Counted from the first letter of the stretch, positions 26,491 to 35,050 are shown. The stretch: 64,000 nucleotides of DNA from Mesorhizobium sp. ES1-1 (GCF_020164785.1 NZ_JAIUGX010000002.1:186001-250000), one strand, 5' to 3'. Numbers and translations are program-made. The notes: generated from the sequence alone by a model not told the origin.

Positions 26491-27603
26491 TTAGTTTCCT
26501 CGCGCGGATGCCAGACCGCCCGGCAGTTCCTCGGCGAAAATGTCGAGCTCGTGGTCGAGGCCGACGCTGACGCGAATGCAACGGTCGAGTACGGGCACCA
26601 TCGGCTTGCGGATGAACACGTCGCGAGACAGCAAACGCTGCAGGACCTTAAGCGCGAAGGCGCCATCGCGGCCGCAATCGATGGTGACGAAATTCGTCGC
26701 CGATGCCAGCGGCTGCAGCCCGTTCTGCTCGGCGATATCAGCGATGCGGCGGCGGCCGGCTGCGACCCGTGCCACCACGTTTCGCAGATAGTCCTGATCG
26801 GCGAGCGCCTCGACGCCGGCGACCTGCGCCATGCGGCTGACGCCGTAGTGATTGCGGATCTTCTCGAAGTCCGCGATCACCTGCGCCTCCGCGACCGCGT
26901 AGCCGCAACGTATGCCGGCCAGCCCATAGGCCTTCGAGAACGTCCGCATACGGATGACGTTCGGACGCGAGGTATCGATCGGGGGCAAAGCCGAATCCGG
27001 CCCCAATTCGCCATAGGCCTCGTCGAGCACCAGCATGGTGGTTTCAGGTAATGCCTCGATGAAACGAATGACCTCGTCCGCTTCCCACCAGCTGCCCATC
27101 GGATTGTCCGGATTGGAAAGATAGACCAGTGGCGCCTTTTCCTTGCGCACTGCCGCGAGAAGGCCATCGAGGCTTTCACGATCATTCTCGTAGGGTACTG
27201 TGACGAGCCGTCCGCCGACGCCGGCAATATGGAAATTGAAGGTCGGGTAGGCTCCGAGGGACGTCACCACGGCGTCGCCGGGTGCGACGTACATGCGCGC
27301 CACCAGGCTGAGAAGGCCGTCTACGCCTTCGCCGACAACGATGTTCTCGGCCTTCACCGCGTGATGCGCCGCCGCCGCGACTTTCAGGTCATGATTGTCT
27401 GGGTCGCAGTACATCCACATGTCCTGCGCAATCCCCGCCATGCGCTCGATGACGCGTGGCGAAGGACCGAAACTGCTCTCATTGGCACCGATGCGGGCAC
27501 GGAAGGCGCGGCCGCTCTCTCGCTCCTGCGCTTCCGGTCCGACAAACGGAACCGTCGAGGGAAGCGCTGCGATAAGCGGGGTGAGGGCAGGGCGCTGATG
27601 CAT
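26491..27603 (-). CDS. PLP-dependent aminotransferase, histidinol-phosphate aminotransferase-like
   Basis: A 370-residue class I/II aminotransferase. The PLP-binding lysine is at about 224 in TFSKAYGLAGIR. Other fold-type I features are LSNPDNPMGSW (about 162-172) and LDEAYGEL (193-200). The C-terminus has the arginine segment RCIRVSVG. The sequence is of the HisC-like group (no N-terminal extension), but no his genes are adjacent. It may serve as a HisC paralogue or act on other amino acids such as phenylalanine or cobalamin-pathway substrates, and this cannot be resolved here. It is divergent from the TPR-sulfotransferase gene across a 114-bp gap. Confidence 0.88.
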   Translation of the reverse strand: MHQRPALTPLIAALPSTVPFVGPEAQERESGRAFRARIGANESSFGPSPRVIERMAGIAQDMWMYCDPDNHDLKVAAAAHHAVKAENIVVGEGVDGLLSLVARMYVAPGDAVVTSLGAYPTFNFHIAGVGGRLVTVPYENDRESLDGLLAAVRKEKAPLVYLSNPDNPMGSWWEADEVIRFIEALPETTMLVLDEAYGELGPDSALPPIDTSRPNVIRMRTFSKAYGLAGIRCGYAVAEAQVIADFEKIRNHYGVSRMAQVAGVEALADQDYLRNVVARVAAGRRRIADIAEQNGLQPLASATNFVTIDCGRDGAFALKVLQRLLSRDVFIRKPMVPVLDRCIRVSVGLDHELDIFAEELPGGLASARGN

Positions 27604-27689
27604 CGTGAAGCTCGCTTGAAGAACGGCTTCTTGCTAGCGCGATGGGGTGGTGCACGCAAGCGCCGCGAAAGTCCATTTAGTCTGGATTC

Positions 27690-27710
27690 GGTTAGCCATC
27701 TTTGCTAACC
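27690..27710. repeat. Perfect 7-bp inverted repeat just before a start codon
   Basis: GGTTAGC-7 nt-GCTAACC ends 7 bases before the ATG at 27718, in the place where a ribosome-binding site would be expected. It could be an operator or an mRNA hairpin affecting translation of the sulfotransferase gene. Confidence 0.5.
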
Positions 27711-27717
27711 AGCGACC

Positions 27718-29397
27718 ATGAGCAATCGTCTGCCGCCCGCCTGGTCCAAACATCTCAGATCCGCAGTTCCGCCTAAATCCGGAGTGCCACGGCAAACTCC
27801 GGCTACGGCAAGTCTGCCGAAAAACAATGCGTTTGCGCGCGCGCAGTCTGACGAGCTTCTGCTGAAGAAAGCTTATGAGCATCAGCAGGCCAAGCGGCTC
27901 GATGAAGCTCAGGACTTGTGCCTACAGGTTTTAGAGCGCACGCCAAACCAACCGCTGGCACTCTACATCATGGGAACTGTCTGTCTCGGCTACGACGACG
28001 AGGCGGCCCTGCGCTATTTCGCACGCGCCGTCAGCGAGGAGCCTAAAAATCCCTATTATCATCTTAGTCTCGGCGAAGCCTATGCCAAGCTGAGCGAATT
28101 TTCCGCTGCGATCAAGCATATCCAATATGCATTGGAACTGCAGCCCGATCTTGTGGAGGCCCTGTGTGCCCTGGGTCGTGTTTATACCGAGTTCGACAAA
28201 CCCGATCTGGCCTTGCCGCTTTATGAGAAGGCGCTGAAAATTAGCCGCGATCACCCTAAGGCACGGATCGGAATGGCGGCCGCGCTTACCGGCCTGGGGC
28301 GCATGGAGGAGGCCGGAATCTACCTCAAGAAGGCAATCGAACATCGCGTGGACGTGGCTGCGGCCTACTACGATCTCGTGCAAAGCCGAAAGTTTAACGA
28401 AGAGCCTGTGGAGCTTCAATCGATCCTGCGCGAACTCAAGGCTCCACAGCTTAAATCGGAGGCCGTGCAGAATCTGCACTACGGGGCCGGCAAGGTGCTG
28501 AACGACCTCAAGCGCTACTCCGAGGCCTTCGACCATTTCAACAAGGCGAAACAGGCGGCCGGCTACAAGTTCGACATCGATCAGTATCGTCGTTTCGTGG
28601 ATCTGACCATTGCAACGTTCACGTCGGATCTGTTTGCCGCAAGGTCGAGCTATGGGGACCCGTCCGAAGTGCCTGTTTTCGTTGTCGGCATGCCGCGCTC
28701 GGGGACGACGCTGACCGAACAAATCTGCGCCAGTCATCCCGACGTTCATGGCGCTGGAGAGCTTAGCAAGCTAAGGCGCGTAGCGAACGCGATCGGTCTG
28801 ACAACCTCAGCTTCTGATCTGAACAAGCCGATCATGACTGTCACCGAAGGCTTGTCCAAAACGTTGGCCGAAGAGCATCTTTCCTACCTTCGGGAGCGCG
28901 CTCCGACTGCGCAGCGCATCATCGATAAAATGCCGCACAATTTCGAATTGATCGGTCTTCTCACCCTGCTCTTTCCCAATGCCCGCATCATTCACTGTCG
29001 CCGCGACGCCATCGACAATTGCGTGTCGTGCTTTGTCCTGCCTTTCAGCTCGGCGCACAGTTACAATTCAGACTTGCGTGCACTCGGCCTCTACTATCGG
29101 GAATATGACCGCTTGATGCGTCACTGGAACGGGGTTTTCCCGGGCCGTATCTTTGAAAATCACTATGAGACGCTTGTGGAGGATCAGGAGACGCAGTCGC
29201 GCCGGCTGATCGACTATCTCGGCCTGCCTTGGGATGAGGCATGCCTGCGCTTCTTCGACAGGGAAGGGGCGGTCACCACGCCCAGCCGTTGGCAGGTCCG
29301 TCAGCCAATCTACAAATCGTCCGTAAAGCGCTGGAAGAATTATGAAAGCGAAATCCAGCCCTTGATTGCAGCGTTGGGCGACCTCGCTGACGTTTGA
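27718..29397 (+). CDS. TPR-repeat sulfotransferase
   Basis: A 559-residue two-domain protein. Residues about 45-280 form tandem tetratricopeptide repeats (for example YYHLSLGEAYAKLSEFSAAI and ALCALGRVYTEFDKPDLALPLY in part). Residues about 315-555 form a sulfotransferase domain, with the PAPS 5'-phosphosulfate loop GMPRSGTTLTEQI near 324 and the 3'-phosphate segment IIHCRRDAIDNCVSCF. Bacterial TPR-sulfotransferases resemble tyrosylprotein sulfotransferases, and the TPR part may recognise a protein or glycan acceptor. The acceptor is unknown. There is no signal peptide, so it should be cytoplasmic. No Shine-Dalgarno sequence precedes the ATG; instead there is a perfect inverted repeat. No PAPS-synthesis genes are adjacent. 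Confidence 0.92.
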   Translation: MSNRLPPAWSKHLRSAVPPKSGVPRQTPATASLPKNNAFARAQSDELLLKKAYEHQQAKRLDEAQDLCLQVLERTPNQPLALYIMGTVCLGYDDEAALRYFARAVSEEPKNPYYHLSLGEAYAKLSEFSAAIKHIQYALELQPDLVEALCALGRVYTEFDKPDLALPLYEKALKISRDHPKARIGMAAALTGLGRMEEAGIYLKKAIEHRVDVAAAYYDLVQSRKFNEEPVELQSILRELKAPQLKSEAVQNLHYGAGKVLNDLKRYSEAFDHFNKAKQAAGYKFDIDQYRRFVDLTIATFTSDLFAARSSYGDPSEVPVFVVGMPRSGTTLTEQICASHPDVHGAGELSKLRRVANAIGLTTSASDLNKPIMTVTEGLSKTLAEEHLSYLRERAPTAQRIIDKMPHNFELIGLLTLLFPNARIIHCRRDAIDNCVSCFVLPFSSAHSYNSDLRALGLYYREYDRLMRHWNGVFPGRIFENHYETLVEDQETQSRRLIDYLGLPWDEACLRFFDREGAVTTPSRWQVRQPIYKSSVKRWKNYESEIQPLIAALGDLADV

Positions 29398-29575
29398 CCG
29401 ATAAATCCCGAAGCTAAATCCTGTTAAAGCGCCAAGCGGTAAGGCAAATCTCGGAGATCGTGACGCGCTTGTGGTTCGGCATTTTGCAGCATCGCCAATG
29501 CAACGTCAGGGCGCTGTCAGGCTGTTGTCCAAGACGCGCAACGGCGTTGGTACAACCGCTTGCATACAACAAACA

Positions 29576-29603
29576 AAAACCCGGCGGTTGCCCGCCGGGT
29601 TTT
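29576..29603 (-). terminator. Rho-independent terminator of porin 1 (possibly bidirectional)
   Basis: The stem AAAACCCGGCGG against CCGCCGGGTTTT has a short loop. On the minus strand it is followed by TTTTTGTTTG, 23 bp past the porin stop; on the plus strand it is also followed by TTTTCCT. Confidence 0.85.
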
Positions 29604-29626
29604 CCTGTCTCCAGAAAAATCTGGTC

Positions 29627-30823
29627 TTAGAAATCGCGCTGGAAGCGGATGATACCGCCGACAGCGTCCTTCTTCTCGGCACCAGCCCAAACATTGCCGG
29701 CGTCAAACGCGCCCGAACCAACATGCTGGTAGTCGACTTCTGGCGTGATCGTGAAGCCGGGAACGACGCTGTATGCTATGTTGGCCGCGACGCCATAGTC
29801 CTTCCACTGATCACCCGACACCTGGAGGTTGAACGAGGTCTTCTCGTTGAACTTGTAGGTGCCGCCGGCCCAGAAGCCCCAGTTGCCACCCCACGGCTTG
29901 TAGAAGCCGCGACCGTTAGCAAAGGAGGTGTTGGGGCTCGGGTTGAAGTCGTTAAGTTTCCCGTCGTTGCCGTAGCCGAACATGCCGAACAGCGTCAGTT
30001 CATTTGAAACGTTTACATCAACGCGAACCTTGCCCGAGACGGATTCGTAGTTGCTGTCATAGGCAACGACGCCAACGATATCGCCCCAGCCCTGCGTATA
30101 TTTCAAGCCGCCGACGATATGCGGAACATAGCTGTCGACAGTGGCGCGGCCATAACCATAACTTGCGTATTTCTGATCGGCGCCGCCCGAACCTTCTTCG
30201 AGAGAGGCCATCGCCGAGAAGCCGTTGCCGGCGTCGAAGTAGTACTGAACGACACCGGTCTTGAAACCGCCGTAAGGAACGATGGTGTCGTTGATGACGT
30301 TGCCGGCGTATCCCACAAACGTATCAAAAGCGGATTCATCCAAGCCTACACGCAGGCCGCCAAGCTGGATCCAGGCGAAGTGCTGGTCAATGTTGTTGTG
30401 AGCGTCATTGCCGGGGCCGCCAGCGCTGTAACCGTTATTCAGGGGGCTATTCTGGAAGTTCAGGCGCGTCTCGGTGTAGGTCTTCAACGTGCCGAGTTCC
30501 GTTTCCTGGCCGGTCCAGGTCTTCAGCGTGAAGCGGGCGTCCTTATAGAACGTACCCTGGTTCTTGCCGTCGACGACATCGTCGGCGCGCGCGCCGGTGA
30601 ACGTGCCGACATCGCCGGCGCCGATGTCGTAACGGACATAGCCGCCGATGCGCAGGCAGGTTTCGGTGCCGGGGATATAGAAGTAGCCAGCGCCGTAGAC
30701 GTCGCAGATCTTGACGTATTCAGCGGGTTCCGGCTCGGCAACGACGACGGCGTCGGCGGCGCGCGCACCGGAAACTGCGATCAGGGCCGCAGCGGAGCCG
30801 AGGAGAAGGCTCTTAATGTTCAT
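29627..30823 (-). CDS. Outer-membrane porin, Porin_2/Omp2b family (porin 1)
   Basis: A 398-residue outer-membrane beta-barrel protein for passive diffusion of small hydrophilic solutes. The signal peptide MNIKSLLLGSAAALIAVSGARA is cleaved before ADAVVV. A conserved proline/glutamate stretch and paired Cys (KICDVYG and ETCLRIGG) follow, then alternating aromatic beta strands, ending in a terminal Phe (FQRDF) as needed for barrel assembly. The ATG at 30823 has GGAGG at proper spacing. Upstream in-frame sequence overlaps the tRNA gene and is not coding. It is divergent from porin 2. The first 219 bp of the two coding regions differ at only two positions. Confidence 0.95.
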   Translation of the reverse strand: MNIKSLLLGSAAALIAVSGARAADAVVVAEPEPAEYVKICDVYGAGYFYIPGTETCLRIGGYVRYDIGAGDVGTFTGARADDVVDGKNQGTFYKDARFTLKTWTGQETELGTLKTYTETRLNFQNSPLNNGYSAGGPGNDAHNNIDQHFAWIQLGGLRVGLDESAFDTFVGYAGNVINDTIVPYGGFKTGVVQYYFDAGNGFSAMASLEEGSGGADQKYASYGYGRATVDSYVPHIVGGLKYTQGWGDIVGVVAYDSNYESVSGKVRVDVNVSNELTLFGMFGYGNDGKLNDFNPSPNTSFANGRGFYKPWGGNWGFWAGGTYKFNEKTSFNLQVSGDQWKDYGVAANIAYSVVPGFTITPEVDYQHVGSGAFDAGNVWAGAEKKDAVGGIIRFQRDF

Positions 30824-30840
30824 TTTCTGACCTCCAGTCA
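30605..30840 (-). repeat. 236-bp inverted repeat, left arm (5' part of porin 1)
   Basis: It covers the ribosome-binding site and the first 219 bp of porin 1. Compared by eye with 31484-31719 on the opposite strand it shows 2 mismatches. Similarity stops abruptly at both ends. Confidence 0.9.
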
Positions 30841-30961
30841 GAATCGAACGAAACCAATGCCTAGAACCAGTTAGACGCGGCCGCAGGAACGGTTTGAGCT
30901 GGACTATCAGCTTGTTATTGCGAGGAGATTTTGGAATTCGCGGAGACGGCGCGAAGCAGGA

Positions 30962-31052
30962 TGGCGGAGAGGATGGGATTCGAACCCACGAGAAGCTTTT
31001 GACCTCTACTCCCTTAGCAGGGGAGCGCCTTCGACCACTCGGCCACCTCTCC
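30962..31052 (-). tRNA. tRNA-Ser(GCT)
   Basis: On the minus strand the sequence starts GGAGAGGTGGCCGAGTGG and ends with CCTCTCC, G and an encoded CCA. The acceptor stem (GGAGAGG/CCTCTCC) is perfect. The anticodon arm CTCCC-CTGCTAA-GGGAG gives anticodon GCT, reading AGC/AGU serine codons. A long variable arm (about GAGGTCAAAAGCTTCTC) is typical of tRNA-Ser, and the T-loop has TTCGAAT. Including CCA it is 91 nt. It lies between two divergent porin genes, 122 bp upstream of the porin 1 ribosome-binding site and on the same strand, so read-through from the tRNA promoter into porin 1 is possible. Confidence 0.97.
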
Positions 31053-31500
31053 GTTGCGCCGGTGGATAAAGAAAACCGCCGGCACAATCAACAAGCCCGC
31101 GCTATTATCTGGAAAAATAAGCCTGGGCGGACTGGGGGTCGGCTGCGACCGGCCGTTTCGTGGCAATTCCCTGGCCGGGCACATACGACCTCGTCATGAT
31201 TCCGTCAGATGGACGCCGGATTCGGCATGAAACAAAGGCCGCGAGAGGGCGGATGGTTAACGAGAGCTTTCGGAGTGAGGCCAAATCGTGTCATTTGTGC
31301 AACAACGGCCGGCGATAGCAGCCCAACAGTGGCTGAGCCAGTACGTTCGTTGTTGAACGTCGCGGGCTCATGGGTAATGTCCATCTCGAAGGAGCGGCGC
31401 GGTGCGCATCTTTTTCGGTAGTGGGGATGGGGCAGGGAACGCTGTCCTTCAGCAAAGAATACCCAGACCCGTTTTTTAACTTTTGACTGGAGGTCAGAAA
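31053..31500. other. Upstream and leader region of porin 2
   Basis: 448 bp between tRNA-Ser and the porin 2 start. The last 129 bp (from 31372) and a motif ATTTGTGCAACA at 31293-31304 are shared with the upstream region of porin 3 at 52.9-53.1 kb. This points to a common promoter and long 5' leader. A 70-codon frame at 31209-31421 overlaps this region and is probably not a gene. Confidence 0.55.
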
Positions 31501-31719
31501 ATGAACATTAAGAGCCTTCTCCTCGGCTCCGCTGCGGCCCTGATCGCAGTTTCCGGTGCGCGCGCCGCCGACGCCGTCGTCGTTGCCGAGCCGGAACCCG
31601 CTGAATACGTCAAGATCTGCGACGTCTACGGCGCTGGCTACTTCTATATCCCCGGCACCGAAACCTGCCTTCGCATCGGCGGCTATGTCCGTTACGACAT
31701 CGGCGCTGGCGATGTCGGC
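31484..31719 (+). repeat. 236-bp inverted repeat, right arm (5' part of porin 2)
   Basis: It matches 30605-30840 on the opposite strand with 2 mismatches counted by eye, starting at TGACTGGAGGTCAG and ending at GATGTCGGC. The arms enclose 643 bp with tRNA-Ser and both porin promoters. Confidence 0.9.
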
Positions 31720-32664
31720 TCGTTCGACGGGGCACGTGCTACCGACGTGCGTGACGGCAGCGAACAGGATACTTGGCAGAAGAATGCCCGATTCACGCTG
31801 AAGACCTGGACCGGCCAGGAAACGGAACTCGGTACTTTGAAGACGTACACCGAAACCCGCATCAACTTCGGCAATACGCGTAACAGCGGCATCGCCAGCT
31901 ATAACGAATACAACGGCTATAATGGTGGCGCTTTCAACAAGGGCATCAGCCTGAACTTCGCCTGGATCCAGCTCGGTGGTCTCCGCGTCGGTAAGGACGA
32001 ATCAGCTTTCGATACGTTCATCGGCTACGCCGGCAACGTCATCCAGGATACGCTGGTTCCATACGGCGGCTTCGACACTAACGTCGTCCAGTACTATTTC
32101 GACGCAGGCAACGGCTTCTCGGCGGTCGTCTCTCTCGAAGAAGGCTACGGCAACGTTGGGACCATCGACAGCTACGTTCCGCATGTTGTCGGCGGCGTGA
32201 AGTGGACCCAGGGTTGGGGCGCGATTACCGGCGTCGTTGCTTATGACAGCAACTACGAAGAAGTTGCGGGCAAAGTCCGTTTGGACGTAACCGTCAACGA
32301 AGCATTGTCGCTGTTCATCATGGGTGGCTACGGCACCGACGACAATCTTATGGATCCGAGCAACGACGTGTATTCGGGCGGCCGCGGCATGTACAAGATT
32401 TGGGGCGGCAATTGGGCGGTTTGGGGCGGTGGCACCTACAAGTTCAACGAAAAGACCTCGTTCAATGCCCAGGTTTCGTATGATGATTGGAAAAACCTCG
32501 GTATCGCAGCGAACATTGCTTATGACGTTGTTCCTGGCTTCACGGTCACAGCCGAAGTGGATTACCAGAACGTTGGTGATATTCCTCCGTACGGTTACGC
32601 TTGGGCGCATGCCACCAAGGAAAGCAACATCGGCGGTATCCTCCGCTTCCAGCGCTCGTTCTAA
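31501..32664 (+). CDS. Outer-membrane porin, Porin_2/Omp2b family (porin 2)
   Basis: A 387-residue porin with the same signal peptide and first 70 residues as porin 1, but diverging afterwards in predicted surface loops (for example the NTRNSGIASYNEYNGYN loop). It keeps the conserved barrel segments AWIQLGGLRVG, DTFIGYAGNV and YYFDAGNGFSA and ends FQRSF. The ATG at 31501 has GGAGG upstream and a long leader shared with porin 3. A clear terminator follows. The divergent two-porin arrangement recalls the Brucella omp2a/omp2b locus, where gene conversion between copies is established. Confidence 0.95.
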   Translation: MNIKSLLLGSAAALIAVSGARAADAVVVAEPEPAEYVKICDVYGAGYFYIPGTETCLRIGGYVRYDIGAGDVGSFDGARATDVRDGSEQDTWQKNARFTLKTWTGQETELGTLKTYTETRINFGNTRNSGIASYNEYNGYNGGAFNKGISLNFAWIQLGGLRVGKDESAFDTFIGYAGNVIQDTLVPYGGFDTNVVQYYFDAGNGFSAVVSLEEGYGNVGTIDSYVPHVVGGVKWTQGWGAITGVVAYDSNYEEVAGKVRLDVTVNEALSLFIMGGYGTDDNLMDPSNDVYSGGRGMYKIWGGNWAVWGGGTYKFNEKTSFNAQVSYDDWKNLGIAANIAYDVVPGFTVTAEVDYQNVGDIPPYGYAWAHATKESNIGGILRFQRSF

Positions 32665-32692
32665 GGGCTGGTTCCTTACAGGTAAAATCCGG

Positions 32693-32722
32693 CCCGGGCG
32701 CACACACGCCCGGGTCGTTTTT
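32693..32722 (+). terminator. Rho-independent terminator of porin 2
   Basis: The 8-bp stem CCCGGGCG/CGCCCGGG with a 6-base CACACA loop is followed by TCGTTTTTG, 29 bp after the porin stop. Confidence 0.9.
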
Positions 32723-32903
32723 GTTTCGTGACTGGATCAAGGCGAGCAGAAGGAACAGGGGGAATCGGTAGCTAAACAGGTCTGCGGGACGATTTCGTGG
32801 GATCCGTCGATGGGCGGATGAGATCACAACCGCGTGATTTAATCTCTTGAAAGGACGCTTTCGAGCGGATAGGGCTGATCTATCCACTTCGGGGGTGTGG
32901 CGA

Positions 32904-33986
32904 ATGATGACCAACGAAGCGATCCAAGAGGTTGACACCTCTGATCATTTTTCGATGTTTTCTTCTCAGACTTCAAATTTCCATTACACCTACAACAAGA
33001 TAAGAGAAGTAAAGTCGTCTAGGGTCGGAGACCTTTTTTCAGCTTATCGCGACATACTTTGGGATGATGGGCGGCATAAATACAATGTCAGCTCTTTCAT
33101 TGGCGAGATTGATGAGATCCTCCTCGGGGAGCGTTTTAGCGCCTTTGACCAAGGGACCCTGGATAACCTAATCGGCACCTTGCGCCAGCGCGGCAACAGC
33201 AACGCAACCATCAATCGAAAGATGGCTGCCCTCAGCAAACTGCTGCGCAAGGCTTTGAAGATGGGAGATATCCACAGCCTGCCCGAGTTCCGCCGCCAGA
33301 AGGAGCGGGCGGGACGGATTCGTTTCCTCGAGAGGGACGAAGAGGCAAGGCTGTTCGCTGCCATCAAGAGCCGAAGTGAGGACGCGTACCGGCTATCGGT
33401 TTTCCTGGTGGATACCGGCTGCCGTCTCGGTGAAGCGCTCGGACTGATCTGGAACGATATTCAGGAACATCGCGTCTCCTTCTGGATCACCAAGTCGGGC
33501 CGCAGCCGTACGATTCCGATGACCGAACGGGTCAAGGAAGTCATCAAGGTACCGCCGACCGAAGGCCGCCGGCCCAAAGGGCCTTTCACCAAGCTCAGCC
33601 AGGCACAATTCCGCGCGATCTGGAACGATGCGAAAGCCGAAGTGGGACTGGGGGCCGACGACCAGGTGGTGCCGCACATCCTGCGCCACACCTGTGCCTC
33701 CCGCCTTGTCCAGGGTGGCATCGATATCAGGCGCGTGCAGATGTGGCTCGGTCATCAGACATTGTCGATGACAATGCGTTACGCGCATCTGGCCACCAAC
33801 GATCTCGATGGTTGCGTCACCGTCCTGGAGACGCCCCGAACGACTCAGCCGACCGAAGGCTCCGTATTCTCATCGCCCGTGATGACCGTTCCGTCGTCCG
33901 CGGCGGCGGGGCGAAAACAGTCGGACGAAGCACCCGTGGCCAAGGCCGCTCCGAAAGCGCCCAGGAAACGTTCGAAAGCCAAGTAG
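32904..33986 (+). CDS. Tyrosine recombinase/integrase
   Basis: A 360-residue phage-integrase-family protein. The N-terminal SAM-like core-binding domain lies within about residues 30-125. The catalytic domain (about 135-310) has the Arg in DTGCRLGEAL, HILRHTCASRL (His-x-x-Arg) and the nucleophile Tyr in MTMRYAHL, so all key residues are present. A Pro/Ala/Lys-rich tail of about 45 residues follows. It breaks and rejoins DNA at a specific site. The first 50-60 codons are visibly AT-richer than the rest, hinting at mosaic origin. ATG 32904 or 32907 is preceded by GGGGGTG. It is about 1.9 kb from tRNA-Ser, and no mobile-element cargo or direct repeats were seen. Confidence 0.92.
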   Translation: MMTNEAIQEVDTSDHFSMFSSQTSNFHYTYNKIREVKSSRVGDLFSAYRDILWDDGRHKYNVSSFIGEIDEILLGERFSAFDQGTLDNLIGTLRQRGNSNATINRKMAALSKLLRKALKMGDIHSLPEFRRQKERAGRIRFLERDEEARLFAAIKSRSEDAYRLSVFLVDTGCRLGEALGLIWNDIQEHRVSFWITKSGRSRTIPMTERVKEVIKVPPTEGRRPKGPFTKLSQAQFRAIWNDAKAEVGLGADDQVVPHILRHTCASRLVQGGIDIRRVQMWLGHQTLSMTMRYAHLATNDLDGCVTVLETPRTTQPTEGSVFSSPVMTVPSSAAAGRKQSDEAPVAKAAPKAPRKRSKAK

Positions 33987-34046
33987 GCCAGCAACACCGA
34001 TTTATACTGTCCTCATTGCCCGAGGACTGAGTGTGGTCGTGGCCCT

Positions 34047-34946
34047 TTACTTTAAATTGTTCTGCAGCTCCTCCCGGTCGAGGAATGCCGCGATCTCGGC
34101 CGGCAGGGCTCCAGTCTCCAGAAATGGCGCGTGACCCTGGCCGTCGACCGTGATTGTTTCCATCGCGGGATGATGCTGCCGCATCTGCCGGAGCGTGTCG
34201 GCGGACAACAGTCTCGAATTGGCCCCGCGTATGGCGAGCAAGGGAATGGACCGCAACGCTTCGAATTGCGGCCACAGGGTCGGGAGCGGCTTTGACAGAT
34301 CCAGCTTGGCAAGCGTGTCGACCAGTTTCGGATCGAAATCCGGCATCAGGCCTTCATCCGCCCCGCGGTAAAGCGCCCTAACCATCCGGCTCCAGTCCGC
34401 GTCGCTCAGCGCCAGAAAATCCTGGCCGTGAGCGCCGCGCTGGGCAACCAACGCCTCGGCAAAGGTTTTCGGCGTCGGGGTGCCCTCGAGATAGGACCGG
34501 ATATGGGCTAGCCCATCCGCCTCGATTACAGGACCTATGTCATTGAACACTATGGCTTTCAGGGCAGGCAGCCTCATCATACCGAGGACATGGATGATCA
34601 GCCCGCCGCGAGAGGTGCCGATAAAAGCGCCTTCCTGGATGCCGAGAGCCGCCATGCCCTCAAGGATATCGGCGGCTTCAACGCCGACATTGTAATTGTT
34701 TACGTCGGGATCGTAGGCCGATTGCCCACGGCCTCGATAGTCGAAGGCGACCACCTTGCGTGGCGTTTTCGCCTTTGTCGAGAGATCGATAGCCAGCTCG
34801 TGAAAGTCCCGGGCGTTGCGTGTCAGGCCCGGCAAGCAGAGGACAGGCCAGCCGCCTGAATTCGATTCGCCATAGACGCGCGCATGAAGTTGCAGCCCAT
34901 CCGGCGCGCTGTAGAAAAAGTCGAAAAAAGCCTCGTTCATCGTCAT
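34047..34946 (-). CDS. Alpha/beta hydrolase
   Basis: A 299-residue alpha/beta-hydrolase-fold protein without signal peptide. The oxyanion region LCLPGLTRN (about 36-44), the nucleophile elbow GTSRGG with Ser112, and the C-terminal catalytic His272 in GQGHAPF are present; the acid is probably an Asp near 210 or 246-250. Family members cleave esters, lactones or C-C bonds, and the substrate cannot be inferred. It is a single gene convergent with the integrase across 60 bp, with the transglycosylase gene downstream on the other side also on the minus strand. The ATG at 34946 (MTMNEAF) is one of two close starts. Confidence 0.88.
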   Translation of the reverse strand: MTMNEAFFDFFYSAPDGLQLHARVYGESNSGGWPVLCLPGLTRNARDFHELAIDLSTKAKTPRKVVAFDYRGRGQSAYDPDVNNYNVGVEAADILEGMAALGIQEGAFIGTSRGGLIIHVLGMMRLPALKAIVFNDIGPVIEADGLAHIRSYLEGTPTPKTFAEALVAQRGAHGQDFLALSDADWSRMVRALYRGADEGLMPDFDPKLVDTLAKLDLSKPLPTLWPQFEALRSIPLLAIRGANSRLLSADTLRQMRQHHPAMETITVDGQGHAPFLETGALPAEIAAFLDREELQNNLK

Positions 34947-35050
34947 CTGAACACGATTCCGCCGCCGGGTACTCTCCGGGTGCTACAGGCGACGGTGAGG
35001 CCGGTCAAACCAGTAACTCTGCGAAGCTATCCGGATCGGAGTTTGGTCCG

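Noticed and set aside
30824..31087. In-frame N-terminal extension of porin 1 across the tRNA gene
   Set aside because: It would place an 88-residue stretch before the signal peptide and translate tRNA-Ser. The ATG at 30823 with GGAGG is the real start.
31209..31421. A 70-codon frame upstream of porin 2
   Set aside because: It overlaps the leader shared with porin 3 and has no ribosome-binding site or family resemblance.
30962..33986. A classical tRNA-integrated island using tRNA-Ser as the attachment site
   Set aside because: The integrase is not adjacent to the tRNA 3' end and no duplicate of the 3' end was seen by eye elsewhere in the window. A larger window would be needed to exclude it.
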